Part shown: piece after piece, positions 32,980-43,573 of the stretch | Layout of the letters: every line of letters starts with the position of its first letter | Numbering within the stretch: the first letter of the stretch is position 1 | DNA from: Phyllostachys edulis | Lineage: Eukaryota; Streptophyta; Magnoliopsida; Poales; Poaceae | Direction of reading: 5' to 3' | NCBI GenBank assembly: GCA_036346405.1 | Contig: CM070567.1 | Coordinates: 46,301,633-46,365,632 of the forward strand | Length of the DNA stretch: 64,000 nt | Made by a program: the position numbers and the translations under genes | The notes under the pieces: generated by a model | The model's database searches: none | What the model was told of the DNA's origin: nothing | The model's input: the letters and a program-made list of their open reading frames with translations, nothing else

Positions 32980-34225
32980 AATGAAAAATCAAACTTCAAG
33001 ATTGTCTTATGCTTAAATTGTGCCAAACTACTCTTACGAGACTACATGTCAAAGACATGAACTTGGAGATAGTTTGATGATCCAGACGATCTCATGGGGA
33101 CTGCTTGTCACAAGTGACATGAACCTCAAGATTTGTCGCCCTGGTAGAAGCTTAGGAAGAGTTTGTGGATGGCTCCTAGTCTAGGATCTTCTTCACTAAG
33201 ATATACCTTTAATCAACTTTTGGTCGAAGCTTAGGATGAGTTTGTGGATGGCTCCTAGTCCAGGATCCTGTCACTAAGTTAGACCATTAGTCAACTTCAA
33301 TATTCATTGCAAATGAAAAACAGTTGAAAAATGGGCATTTGAGAAAATTGAGCAAAATGATTCAATTCAGGACCTTTTTGTCTCTTAATATGGTCATTGT
33401 TAGCTTTTGGATCTCACATTGACATTTTGACATGGCCAGTATCATTTTAGGATCCCTGTTGATGAACTTGCTAGATTTGAAGCTTTGCTTAAAATGCTAA
33501 AATTCATTGCTTTATATTGAGCCTTCTTGCTTAGCTTTGTTATATATGTCCTATCATGATCTTGCTAGCGCTGTTCGGCTTGATATGTTGTTTGTGCAAC
33601 TTTAGGAATGCTAACTTGTTCTTTTGGGTAATCTCCAAAGCTTCTTGTTTTTAAAAATTGAAAAATACAAAAATTGAAGCCACTCCATTGCATTTCATGC
33701 ATGCTCTTTCTTATGCTTTTTCCTCATTCTGCATTTGTCATCTCTGGATGAGAGGAAGGCGTGATTCCTTGATGACTCCATTGTCAAAGGGGGAGAAGAT
33801 GGTTGAAAAAGGGGAGAAAAAGGGGAGTTTTGAAAAAGGGGGAGTTACTTGGAGAAAAATGGAAATTTTGAAATTTTCTAAAATTTGAGGATCATAGTGA
33901 GGGGGAGTTTCTTATTTGCATTCTTATGTTTTCTGAACGTGAATTGCAATTCTTGATCCTCACAATGATCAAAGGTCATATCGAACAATTGTTCTTTCAT
34001 ATGGACCTTAAGTGAGTTTTTGACTCCTTTACGAATTTGAAGCTTTCATGCCTTCTTTTGCAGTATCTCACTTGTCGATACTATTCGGAGCCACTTGGTC
34101 ATTTCCTTTGCTTTTCTTGCATTTGGACCAAGTTGTGCCTTTGAACTAACGGCGACGTTTTTACTTTTCAAACCTCTAAATTTACATTTATGAAAAATTG
34201 CCAATGTGTTCATCAAGGGAGAGAT
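32980..34225. repeat. Copia 3' region, second part, with repeats and polypurine tracts
   Basis: Non-coding continuation of the Copia element. A ~79-bp tandem duplication runs 33143-33221 and 33222-33298 (AAGCTTAGGA, then GTTTGTGGATGGCTCC). Polypurine tracts AAAGGGGGAG occur near 33784, 33837 and 33900. The tract next to the LTR, ATCAAGGGAGAGAT (34212-34225), is the functional one. Repeated polypurine tracts are characteristic of Sireviruses. Confidence 0.75.
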
Positions 34226-36270
34226 TGTGGATATCATGGGGATATGCCTGAGATCTTAGGATGATGTTACAATTGGCAATGTCGTTGACGGTTTGTCGAA
34301 TCACGTGTTTTCGGCAAAGTTTCAGTTCTGTCAGGCTTCTGGCGGTCTGACCGGCCATGGTGGCGGTCAGACCGGCCATGCTTTGACTTGGTTTCTCTGA
34401 AATGGTCCTCACGGCGGTCGACCGGCCAAAGTGGCGGTCTGATCGGCAAGTGGAGCGGTTTGACCGCTTTGCTTGAGCGGTCGACCGCCATTGTAATCCT
34501 TGTGCATTTTGAAGCTGGGCCAAAAATAGAAGGTGTAGGCAAGTGAGAAGGTGCTTCTGCACTTGGTCTCATAATTTTTGGAGCTTCCAGGCAAAATTTC
34601 TATTGGTTTGAAAATTCCAGTAGGTTTTGGTTTTCCAGGATGGATTTTTGGTTAAGTCATGGACTGGCGGTCGAGGCCAAGCCAAGGTGGCGGTCGACCA
34701 GCTTTTGATGTGTTTAAATGCGTCGCCGTGGCGATGGTTGCTTGTTAGGTCAAGTTCATGGGTTTCATAGCATATGTGTTGCATGATGCATGTTTTGGCT
34801 AACGTGGGTCAAGTTGTGAAGAACTTGTTCCGGATTCGTTGTTTGTCTATTCTTGCGGTGTTGCTTGGTGGTCAACGACGGTCAACGGCGAGGATGATCG
34901 GGACTAGGCTTGGAGAGCCGAGGTCCGTAACGATCGGCGATCTTTGGGTGAGGTCAATGAACTCAAGTGTGGTGCGAGAATGGACAAGGGTAACCGAACA
35001 GGCGATTGGTGCGGTCGGGTTTGATTGATCAAGCGGCGAAGTCGGTGCAAGTGCCATGGTGGTTTCGGTGGGGCCGAATGGGAGAGACTTGCCGACATGA
35101 AGAGAGCACCGATCAACCTACACGGCGAAGCATGGAGGTGCTTCACGAAGATGGGACTCGGTCTTTGCAAAAGATCGAGAAGGGTATTTTGGTAATTTTA
35201 CCAAATACGCCTTGGTGACCTTTTTTCCAACTCACGGCGCAAAGATGGTGCAAGGTGAAGCGGATTAGGTCAAGAGATGAAGACGACGCTTTAAAACGCG
35301 TGCGTATGTGTCCCGTTTGTTTTGGGCCTTAACGGGAGCCCATTAGGGTTACTCTTCTAGAAGGTCTAAGTCTCCACTATAAATAGAGGAGGGAGGTGGC
35401 TGCACCCCCTCAACCCTTTCATTGCATTGTAAACCCTAGTTTTGCTTGTGTGCTTAGGGAGAGGATTAGTGGAGGTTAGGGTTCTAGAGAGTTGGATTTG
35501 ATTTCGTGCTCATGTATTGAGTCTTTGTCCTCCATTGATAGAGTGGCTGTAAACCAATACCATATCAAATCAATCCAAAGAAAGTTCTCTCAAAGATGAG
35601 TTCGTTTGCTTTCTTTCTCTCTATTTGATGATTTTGAGTCTTTATTTGATCCGCGAGTTTTTGGTTGGTTTCTTGCCGTGATCTAACTTGCTGCGACTTG
35701 TGGGAACCCATCTAGGATCATCTTGATCATCAATCACCCACGAGCAAGTCTCTAGATCATATTTTGCATTTGGCTCGGTTTTTGAACGTCCTTCGCTCAA
35801 ACTGAAAAAGATAGGAACTTTGGCATGGATCTCTGAAATCTTTGAGTGGAATAGGTTCCTAATATCTTTAGGAAGGTGTGGTTCAAATTTCGTGAAGTTT
35901 GGCCTTACGGATCAAAAGTTAGGTCGTTTTTCGTCTCGGATTGTCGTGCTGATTTTGCTGATTTTCCCATTCCTTTGTCGTCAGAGCGGTCAGACCGCCC
36001 ATTCCAGAGGTCAAACCGCTAGGCAAACCGGTCAGACCGCCCCTGTGAGAGGTCAGACCGCCCAACACTTTGATATTTGAGTTTTTAGTTGTTTTTGGGT
36101 GTTTTGCTTTGGGGTTTGATTGGATTCAATACTAGTCTTCCGCTGTACTGGTATATTGATCTTCATAGCTTCCATAGCTATTGGAGTGACATTTGTGTTG
36201 AATCCATCTTTTGTGAAAAAGTGAGCGTGCTCCTATTCACCCCCCCTCTAGTCGCCTTTTCGGTCCAACA
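34226..36270 (+). repeat. 3' LTR of Copia element
   Basis: 2,045 bp, same ends as the 5' LTR, TATA at 35378-35386. It carries GCGGTCAGACCGGCC-type boxes at 34340-34490 and 35990-36065. Open frames at 35820-36367 are LTR sequence, not genes. Confidence 0.92.
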
Positions 36271-36275
36271 GTTTA

Positions 36276-36951
36276 TTTCTTCAGTTATTTTGAAAAATAC
36301 TCTAAGCAGAGTGCACTTTCTTAGATTTATTCAACCGCCTTTGGTGTACTCGATTCGTCTCAACTAGTCGGAGGAAGAAACACATCTAGTTGAAGTCTTT
36401 CCTCTCTGCACGTGGTCCTGCCCACTAGAAGGAACTTCCTAGCATTGTTCAGTTTCCTACTTTTGTTACTAGAACAGACTTATCGCATCCACCAAGGAAG
36501 GTCGAACGAATTTTTTTAAAGTCCTCTAGACGTTTGCTTAACTCAAGTTGCCGTTCTCGATTTGATTAAACTGGTCGAAGATGGTAACATCACCTAGTCG
36601 AAGCCTTTCCTCTCTACACGTGGTCCTGCCCACTAGAAGGAACTTCCTAATGTCGATTTGTTCCCACTTTTTCGACCAGTGCATTACAATCGTGACCAAA
36701 AACTATAAGTTAACCAAACCTATCTGTTTTCAGAAACCCTTTTTAACGCTATTTACTTAGTTTGTCTAAACAAACTAAGCAAATAGTCAGGGGTTAGGAT
36801 AAAGTTATTAATTTGACTTCAATTCTTAGTCTTTCTTTCGTTAATTATCTTTTGAGTTACTAACTACTCGACAAGATGGTTTGCAGGAAACAAGATGGAT
36901 TATATAATACATCAACAAACAAAAGCTTGTTTTTCACAGGTTTTTTACAAA
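36276..36951. repeat. convergent spacer of outer Tat, repeat copies 2 and 3
   Basis: Continues the spacer cut at 12803. Copies 2 (from about 36369) and 3 (from about 36582) share CTCT(G/A)CACGTGGTCCTGCCC and GAAGGAACTTCCTA with copy 1 near 12645. Period is about 213-255 bp once the Copia insertion is removed. It lies between the 3' ends of pol and the antisense gene. Confidence 0.8.
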
Positions 36952-39536
36952 CTACTCTGAAGAGGGAGAGCCCAGTCGCATCTCCTCCGAGACCTTCCTC
37001 CCAACTGGTTGCATTTCTTCCATCAGACGACTTGCTTCTGCCTCAGGGCAGTCGAAGTCAACTTCGATTGGTTGTACATTAAGACTGGGGTCATGAGCTT
37101 TAAGTTTTGCCAATGCATAACTTACTGCACCTTCGACAGCCTCCTTGATTGACTCAGCTTGGTTGGCTTTCAGAGTGGTCACCAGTTCTTACAAAGTCCC
37201 GACTTGTTCCCCAATAGTACTTATGTGAGCAGCTATCGTATCATCTTGAAGAGTTTTTCCCTCACTACATAGCTCACTAAGTATATTGTTCAGGAGCATG
37301 ATGTTGCCTTGAAGATTAATCTTTATCGACTTCATCTCCTGTTGGTTACGAGTCGAAGCCTCGCAGAGTTGTTTATTTTCGACCACTTGCTCTGAAAAGA
37401 ATATGACTGGTCAAGCAAAAATAAACTCCTAGAGGAGGAAAAAACAAAAATAATCACAGGTAAAAGAATTCCTTACCTACTAGTCGAGAATCTAACTTCT
37501 TGATTTCTTCATTATGGGAAGCAATGGTCTCAGCATGCCGCTCCTCCCATAATTTGATATCCTTTGCATTTTCCTTGGCAATGCGGACAGTCTCGTTAAG
37601 GATCATGGTTTTTTCCTGATCCCTAGTTTTGAGCCTTCCCAGTTCGAGCTCAATTTCTAAAAAAGAAATGGGAGTTAGAAAAGGAAAAGAACTCGCAAAG
37701 GACTACATGTAAAGAATTGCTTACCTGCTCGTCGAGACCTCAGCCTCTCAATTTCTTGATCTTTATCTTTGGCTATACGAGAAATCTCGTGAATAACCAA
37801 AGTTTTATCTTTGACTTCATTTTGAAGCTTTCTCATGTCGTCTTCTTTTTCTGAAAAGAAGCAAGAGTTAGGTAAAGATCAACAACATAAGCGCCTTAAG
37901 TTCAAGACTTCTCGTTTAGCTCTTCCTGCACTTTTACAGTTGCAGAGTTAGCCTCTTGAAACTTCTTCAAGAGGTCTCCTACCTTTTCCCCTAGTTTTCT
38001 CGACTCCTCTTTTTCATAATCGAGCGAGTCGGCCATGGTCTTTTTGTCGCTATTTAATCTGTAAAGATTAAAAGTAGACATGAACACTATTCAACTAGTC
38101 GTAAGTCTTTCTACGACTAGCACCTAGTCGTGAGTTTTTCCACGACAAACCTCTTAAGCACTGTATAAGTAGTCAAACCCTAAAACGACTATGAATAAAA
38201 GTGACTTACCACCTCTCTGCCTGTTCGCAGAGTTCCGCTTTTTCCTGTCGTAGCTCTATAAGTTGTCGGTGATATTCTCCAACAGTGCAATTTGTTCCAG
38301 AGCTTTCTGCAAAAAAGAAAGGCAGTAAGAAGTAAGGGAAGGCCACATATATAAGTATCCTTAAATACTTACATTTATGGTCGACCGAGCAAACATCGAG
38401 TAAACCAACGTTGGACTCTTCAGCTCGTTTATCTTCGCGACTTGATCCCACCAAACCTTCTCGAGATGCTCATTGTCAAAAGTTTCCCCTCTGTTGGGAA
38501 TATCGTTGGGATGAGGAACTCGATCGCGAGATCTAAAAGCAGAAGACCCTACGATGGAAGCAGGCCCAAAGAAATCAGCACAGAAGTTGAAATATTCCTC
38601 GTCTTGATTACAGAATGCAGCTTTCTTTTGGGTACCGGGAGGAACGTCTGCAACGACTTTCTTTCCAGCACAGTGGTCAGGTACATCACCACCTTGGCCA
38701 GAGGCTTCTACAGCTGCCTCTGCTGTCTCCACGATAACCTCAGTGGTCGTAGCTACTACCTCAGTAGTTGTGGTAACCACTTCAGGAGCCACGACTTCCT
38801 CCACTACCCGGGCTGTGGATGATCCTTCGACCACTTCCGCTGTCATCTCTCCGACTGCTGGAGAGACGGTAATGGGCTTCTCAATAGAAGCATCCTCGGG
38901 GGCTGAATGAGTCGGGCTAAAATCAACAAAAGGAAAGCAAGTCAAGTTGTGAAAAGCGAAAGGTAAATGTTGTTCTTACACTTTAGTCTGTTTCACATAC
39001 CTCTCCACCCTGGACCTAACCAGGAACTTAGGAGTCATCTTCCCAACGAAAGATTTCTTCGAATTCTTTTCTACGACCACGTCTGGTCGGAGTTCCAGTT
39101 GAAGAATGGGCTCAGCCACGACCACGTTTGGTCGTGGATTTTGAACAGGAACCATCTCTCTGGTCTCTTGACTTTCCGGATGGCCGAAATCAGTCTCGAC
39201 CACTCCAAGAGCAGCGCTACCCTCAACTGTAGGCTCTGCTGGATCAGCATTGTCCTTCACAAAAGACATAAAGTCCTTCCAGTTCTCCTTTTCTAGTTGC
39301 TTGACAAAACTAGGAGTGGCAGAAACTGCGAAAGTTTTCTTGTCATAATAAAAGGATACCTTGGCCTTGCGGGCTTTGCGCCTAAGATGTTCGACTGCTT
39401 CGACCTCCTCAGCTTCAGCTGCTTCAACCTCGGCTTCTGCTGCAGCCGTATCTGCCGCAGACTTTGCAGATGATCTGGTCGAAATAAAAGAACTCGATGA
39501 ACAGTGGGAGCGATTTGGGGAAAAGTAGAAACCCAA
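36952..39536 (-). pseudogene. antisense multi-exon coiled-coil gene of outer Tat element
   Basis: Exons (plus coordinates): 39001 to about 39536 (Ala/Glu-rich, FYYDKKTFAVSATPSFVKQL); 38373-38916; 38210-38306; about 37905-38058; 37725-37850; 37477-37656; 36952-37391. Intron 38917-39000 (GTATGT...TTTAG, 84 bp) joins in phase 2. The introns between the last three exons are GTAAG...AG, phase 1, and in frame; exons of 126 and 180 nt keep frame. Later exons are highly charged heptad-like sequence, so a coiled coil is likely. Damage: a TAA at 37189-37191 in the last exon, a TGA formed at the junction of exons 3 and 4, and weak donors after exons 2 and 4. No ATG is evident near the start, so a 5' exon is probably missing here. 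Function unknown; likely the same class of Tat accessory protein as in the inner element. Confidence 0.7.
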
Positions 39537-39540
39537 GTCT

Positions 39541-39975
39541 CACCCCCTAGTAAGTATTTATAACCGTATGCTTGGGCTGAAGGCGTGGCAATCCAAAGGT
39601 TGCCATCGCTTCGGGAACCGCTCCAACGGACACACCTGTGAGAGACGATTGCGATTCCCTAACATATCTGTTCAAGAAAATTAGGTTCGTTTTTACACCT
39701 CAAGCAAAATTACTTTCTTGGTCAGATCTTTTTGACCAAATGAAATATCAATCGGAAAGGATTTTCTTCCGATCACCATACTAAGACCACTTCGTGATCG
39801 TAGGAGTTTTCCACGGCTATTTGATAGACGTAAGCAACCTTCTTGACCAAGCATATTTCTGGTCAAAGTAGTACACAAATGTCAAAGAGTTTTTCCTTCG
39901 ATCACCTTTCTACGACCCTCTCGTGGCCGTAGGACCATCTACGACTCCTTAACCAAGCAAGTTACTTTCACTTGA
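39541..39975. promoter_or_regulatory. upstream region of the antisense gene, with LTR-like motifs
   Basis: Minus-strand TATAAATA occurs at 39555-39562, and an acceptor-like CTCTCACAG is readable near 39640, so promoter or first exon are both possible. Between 39780 and 39940 there are several GATCGTAGGAGTTTTCCACG and TCTACGAC words like the repeats in this element's LTR. Confidence 0.35.
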
Positions 39976-39990
39976 AGCTGGGGGGCTAGA
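39976..39990 (+). other. polypurine tract of outer Tat element
   Basis: AGCTGGGGGGCTAGA directly precedes the 3' LTR, as in other plant gypsy elements. Confidence 0.75.
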
Positions 39991-40823
39991 TGACGAGGGT
40001 CTAATAATCCTCATTTTATCTTTTATCTATAATTCTTATTATGAGTAAATATGATATCATGTGGTCCCTGGGTATACCCCTTAAATTTACAAGGGAGAAG
40101 CCTACCAGGTGGTCTTAAGTTCTTCTATGACCACCCCCATAGTCATAAGTCTTGCTATCACTATCTTATAGTCGTAAGTTCTTCTACGATCACCACCTAG
40201 TCGTAAGTTATTCTACGATTACCCCATAATCATAAGTCTTGCTACGACTACCTTATGGTCGTAAGTTCTTCTACGACCAGGTCAGCTACGATCACCTTAT
40301 GATCAATAAAACCTACAGGCAAGTGGGTCCAATTGATTAAGGAACCCAAGTAGTCAACATACGCTGTTATTATGCGAAATAATAACACGCAATACCCTAT
40401 TATCTCTGACAAGTAACTGCCAGGCGGCGTGAAGGAGTTACCATCCCGATGATTATTGCAAACGTGCGCCTGTTACTGGATTTGATGAGGCGTCTCTTCA
40501 GCAGGGGAAAACGACTATTCCTTCATGACTATATAAAGGCAGCGATCAGAGAAGGGAAGGGACAGAGCAATCGAGGCGTACACACACGCTATCGAGGGCT
40601 ATCAGGAAGACAAGTGCTATTATCTGTAATAGTCTTAGTTTCTCTCCTGATTGTTCAGAATACACTCAATACCATACACACATAGGAGTAGGGTTGTTAT
40701 TCTCTCCAGAGAAGGCCTGGACCTGTATAAAAATACTCGTGTCAATCTCTCTGCGTGATTCCATTCTAGTTGACCCTCCGAATCAAACAATCTTTACGTA
40801 AGATCGGTTCTAAAACACCGACA
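39991..40823 (+). repeat. 3' LTR of outer Tat element
   Basis: 833 bp, about 5% different from the 5' LTR with transitions dominating, TATA at 40530-40538. Followed by TSD CGGCT at 40824-40828. Confidence 0.93.
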
Positions 40824-40828
40824 CGGCT

Positions 40829-41067
40829 GATAATCAACCGAAAATCGGGATTTTCGGTTCTATAGGGTACCCGATAAAATTCGAAAATAGAAAGGAAAAA
40901 AACATCCGAAATTACTGTTGTCCATTGAATTTTCTTGAATTTTATCCTTTTTCATTTTAACTTTGACAAATTCAAATTTTGATTTGAAAATTTCAGCCAA
41001 ATCGGCCGTTTTTTTTTATTTTCGGTCTTACCAGTGACCCACGTTACCAACCGATTACCAAACCCTG
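40829..41067. mobile_element. right part of the split hAT-like MITE
   Basis: Begins GATAATCAACCGAAAATCGG and ends with TIR ACCGATTACCAAACCCTG. Contains ATTTTCGG/CCGAAAAT inverted words. See 1511-1531 for the other end and TSD. Confidence 0.7.
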
Positions 41068-41075
41068 ATTGTAAG

Positions 41076-41441
41076 TTACAGTAGAATGTGGCGTGCACGG
41101 ATGCAGTTCGAACTTGGAAGATCTGGTATGAATTTTTTCCCCATTCGTACCCGTATTGACAGCACTGTCATAATCAATCTGCAAGTAGCTACACAGGACA
41201 GTATGGTTTTGGGACAGTTCACTCTTTTGTGAGTGATTGAAGAGTGGCGAGTACTGGTCGACCATGTGGGAGGAAGATGATGGCACATGGACACATGAAC
41301 CCTTTTTTGCAGGACACTTTCGTCGAGCTGCCCCTTTGACCACTTGTGATCATCGTCATAAAATTTTCAACGGAGATGCTATCAAGGGATGCTAAGAGCA
41401 ACTGCTGTACAGGACCAGGTAACATGGCAAGATTCAATCAG
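41076..41441. other. unassigned flank
   Basis: A ~40-codon plus-strand stretch open to TGA near 41230 and a 72-codon minus-strand frame (41437-41219) are present. Neither has a recognisable motif, and both are short enough to be chance. Confidence 0.3.
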
Positions 41442-41496
41442 TAGTGGCGGACCTACAAAGGGTCAGGGTGTTTATCTGAACACCCATTTATTTTAG

Positions 41497-42666
41497 AAAA
41501 ATTTTGATAAATGCTACTGATAAGTGTTCGTATCAGAGAAATACCACCGCTCATTTCGATATTCGAAATATGCCACTGATAAGCCTAAAACATCCTACAA
41601 ATGTCACTAGTATACGTATTCTATCAGTATTGGACCAAATTGCCCATACATTCTCCTTCCTCACTCCTCACTGTCTTCTTTATCAAATTTTAGAGCTCGA
41701 AGCCGCATCTCCCGTCGGCCTCTTCTCCTCTCGTGCTCCCGCCCCAGCGGAGGCGACCGTGGAGGTGGCTACGGCGGTGGGAGCGACCGTGGCTACGGCG
41801 GCGGCGGCGACTACGAAGGTGGCGGCCACATTTCCCCTCGGCCTCTTCTCCCCTTGTGCTCCCGCCCCAGCGGAAGCGACTGTGGAGGTGGCTACGGCGA
41901 CGACGGTGGCTACGGAGGTGGCGGCCGCATCTCCCCTCGGCCTCTTCTCCCCTCGTGCTCCCACCCCAACGGAGGCGACCGTGGAGGTGGCTACGGCGGT
42001 GGGAGTGACCGCGGCTACGGCGGCGGCTACAGAGGTGGCGGCCGCATCTCCCCTCGGCCTTTCTCCCGTCGTGCTCCCGCCCCAGTGGAGGCGACCGTGG
42101 AGGTGGCTACGGCGGCGGCGGCTACGGAGATGGCGGCCGCATCTCCCCTCGACCTCTTCTCCCCTCGTGCTCCCGCCCCAGCGGTGGCTACGGAGGTGGC
42201 GGCGGAGGCGGCTACGGGGGCGGTGGCGGACGGTGAAGTGGTTCAACACCACCAAAGGGTTCGGCTTCATCTCCCCCGAGGACGGCGGCGAGGACCTCTT
42301 CGTGCACCAGTCCTCCAAGTCCGACGGCTTCCGCAGCCTCAACGAGGGCGAATCCGTTCAGTTCGTCATCAGCTCCGGGAACGACGGCCGCACCAAGGCC
42401 GTTGACGTCACCGGCCCCGGTGGCGCCCCGCTACGGAGGCGGCCGACTGTAGCCAGGGCGGCGGTGTGTTGCTCGTCTGAAGAAGAAGCGATGGTGACAT
42501 GGGAATGGAAGAAGATGGGGGCAATAACGTCAATATTTGTGAAATATGTAGATCAGTAGCATTTCTATAAGAAAAAGATGTTTGTAATGGCATATTTCGA
42601 ATATCGAAATGAGCGGTGGCATTTCTCTGATACGGACACTTACCAGTGGCATTTATCGAAATTTCC
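41497..42666. mobile_element. Pack-MULE-like element with ~76-bp TIRs carrying a cold-shock-domain gene
   Basis: Left TIR 41497-41574 and right TIR 42589-42666 are inverted copies, about 90% identical by eye (shared words TATCAGAGAAAT and CATTTCGATATTCGAAATATG). Long TIRs around GC-rich gene-derived sequence are the mark of Pack-MULEs. A TSD could not be settled because both flanks are T/A runs (TTTATTTTA versus TTTATTATT). Confidence 0.65.
41702..42420 (+). pseudogene. rearranged glycine-rich cold-shock domain protein gene fragment
   Basis: The cold-shock domain at 42233-42420 starts TVKWFNTTKGFGFISPEDG and continues GEDLFVHQSSKSDGFRSL and DGRTKAVDVTGPGG. It has the RNP1 (KGFGFI) and RNP2 (DLFVHQ) motifs of plant CSP/GRP2 nucleic-acid chaperones. 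In those proteins the domain is N-terminal and Gly-rich repeats follow. Here five degenerate units of ~95-120 bp (starts near 41704, 41827, 41928, 42044, 42137), readable in one frame as RGGGYGGGSDRGYGGG, lie upstream of it. The surrounding open frame 41504-42559 has no natural start before the domain. Probably a shuffled captured copy, not a working gene. Confidence 0.7.
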
Positions 42667-42713
42667 CTTTATTATTTTTTCTTTTGCAAAATACTCATTA
42701 TTTACTAGTAGCG

Positions 42714-42777
<64 letters not shown>
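42714..42777. repeat. (TA)n microsatellite
   Basis: About 31 TA dinucleotides in a row inside the TIR element. Short frames across it encode Tyr-Ile runs and are not genes. Confidence 0.95.
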
Positions 42778-42779
<2 letters not shown>

Positions 42780-42971
42780 ATAATTAGATCAAATATTTTA
42801 TATTGTAATTTTTAAATTATTTTGTAATTTGTCTAAATTATTGAGATGTTGTCAGTAACGCACAATATTTACTTTGTTTTTTTTTTGCTACTGTGGATAT
42901 TTACTTTTTACCATTGAATGATTTTGCTAATTTCGAACGCCTACCTCGAAAAACCCGTGTCCGCCACTGAG

Positions 42972-43246
42972 AGTCAGCATGCATGCAATGCATTAGCAAG
43001 ATATACACATGCATGTACACATGATATATAATGTTGCAACTGACAGAATCATTGTGTCAATGGAATGTACCTACATAGTGCTACACATCAATTTGCTGAG
43101 TTATGGGTGACATGTATGTAGCACCTAAGTGTCAAAGGTAGGGACAGCATTACGATGTACATTCTTTTCTACATTGCCAGCTATGTGTGCGATGGTGACC
43201 TTGATGAAGTTTGGTGATGATTTAAGGAGCAGCCTACCCACTCTCA
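42972..43246. other. unassigned AT-rich sequence
   Basis: Only GCATGCATG-type words and no open frame of interest. Confidence 0.4.
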
Positions 43247-43573
43247 CCAACAAAAGGCGTAGAATACGACAGTGCAGACCACGGCAAGCTTCATAAACAT
43301 GCCCCCACACAAAATTAACAAATTAACCAAACCAAACAAATCTGAGGATGAGTAAAATTTTACTTGTATTTCTTAGAGTCTTTGTTACTTGTCAGACAGC
43401 AGTTAGCAGCCAACAAAAGGCGTAGAATACGACACAGTACAGACCACGGCAAACTTCATAAACATGCCCCCCCACACAAAATTAACAAATTAACCAAACC
43501 AAACAAATCTGAGGATGAGCAAAATTTTACTGGTATTTCTTAGAGTCTTGGTTACTTGTCAGACAGCAGTAAC
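43247..43573. repeat. tandem duplication, ~163-bp unit, two copies
   Basis: Unit 1 (43247-43409) and unit 2 (43410-43573) share CCAACAAAAGGCGTAGAATA, AACATGCCCCC and GTCAGACAGCAG, with only a few differences. Non-coding. Recent local duplication. Confidence 0.9.

Larger units (their letters stand above)
12804..36270 (+). mobile_element. Copia retrotransposon (Sirevirus/Maximus-like) nested in outer Tat
   Basis: LTRs at 12804-14878 and 34226-36270, TG...CA ends, perfect TSD GTTTA (12799-12803 and 36271-36275). Domain order gag, integrase, RT, RNase H is Copia. Long LTRs, two CCHC knuckles separated by a coiled-coil region, and a long 3' segment with repeated GGGGGAG polypurine tracts suggest the Sirevirus/Maximus group; that assignment is inference. 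Without the nested gypsy element it is about 11.3 kb. The last 900 bp of the two LTRs differ at only about 1% of positions, less than the outer Tat LTRs, as nesting predicts. Coding regions are broken. Confidence 0.93.
1532..40823 (+). mobile_element. outer Tat-lineage Ty3/gypsy retrotransposon, complete but with nested insertions
   Basis: Two 833-bp LTRs (1532-2364 and 39991-40823) are flanked by a perfect 5-bp TSD CGGCT (1527-1531 and 40824-40828). Removing the nested solo LTR and Copia element leaves about 12.8 kb. Domain order is gag, protease, RT, RNase H, a second archaeal-type RNase H, then integrase; the double RNase H is the hallmark of the Tat lineage. The 3' third carries an opposite-strand spliced gene. 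A hand comparison of the LTRs finds about 43 differences (~5%), nearly all transitions, and no length difference. This fits an insertion of the order of two million years at commonly used grass rates. All coding regions are broken. Confidence 0.93.
41442..42970. mobile_element. TIR element of unclear superfamily enclosing a Pack-MULE-like insert
   Basis: Left end TAGTGGCGGACCTACAAAG. The right end CGTGTCCGCCACTGA is the inverse of AGTGGCGGAC. Such GTGGCGGA termini are seen on non-autonomous plant DNA transposons. Flanking 8-mers TCAATCAG and AGAGTCAG match at only 5 of 8 positions, so the hAT assignment is tentative. Interior not belonging to the inner element is AT-rich. Confidence 0.5.

Noticed and set aside
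35820..36367. Frames that look duplicated with 14437-15134
   Set aside because: They are the two Copia LTR ends, not paralogous genes.
41683..42342. 219-codon minus-strand frame, Arg/Ser/Ala-rich
   Set aside because: Antisense shadow of the Gly-rich cold-shock gene fragment; only the plus strand has a known domain.
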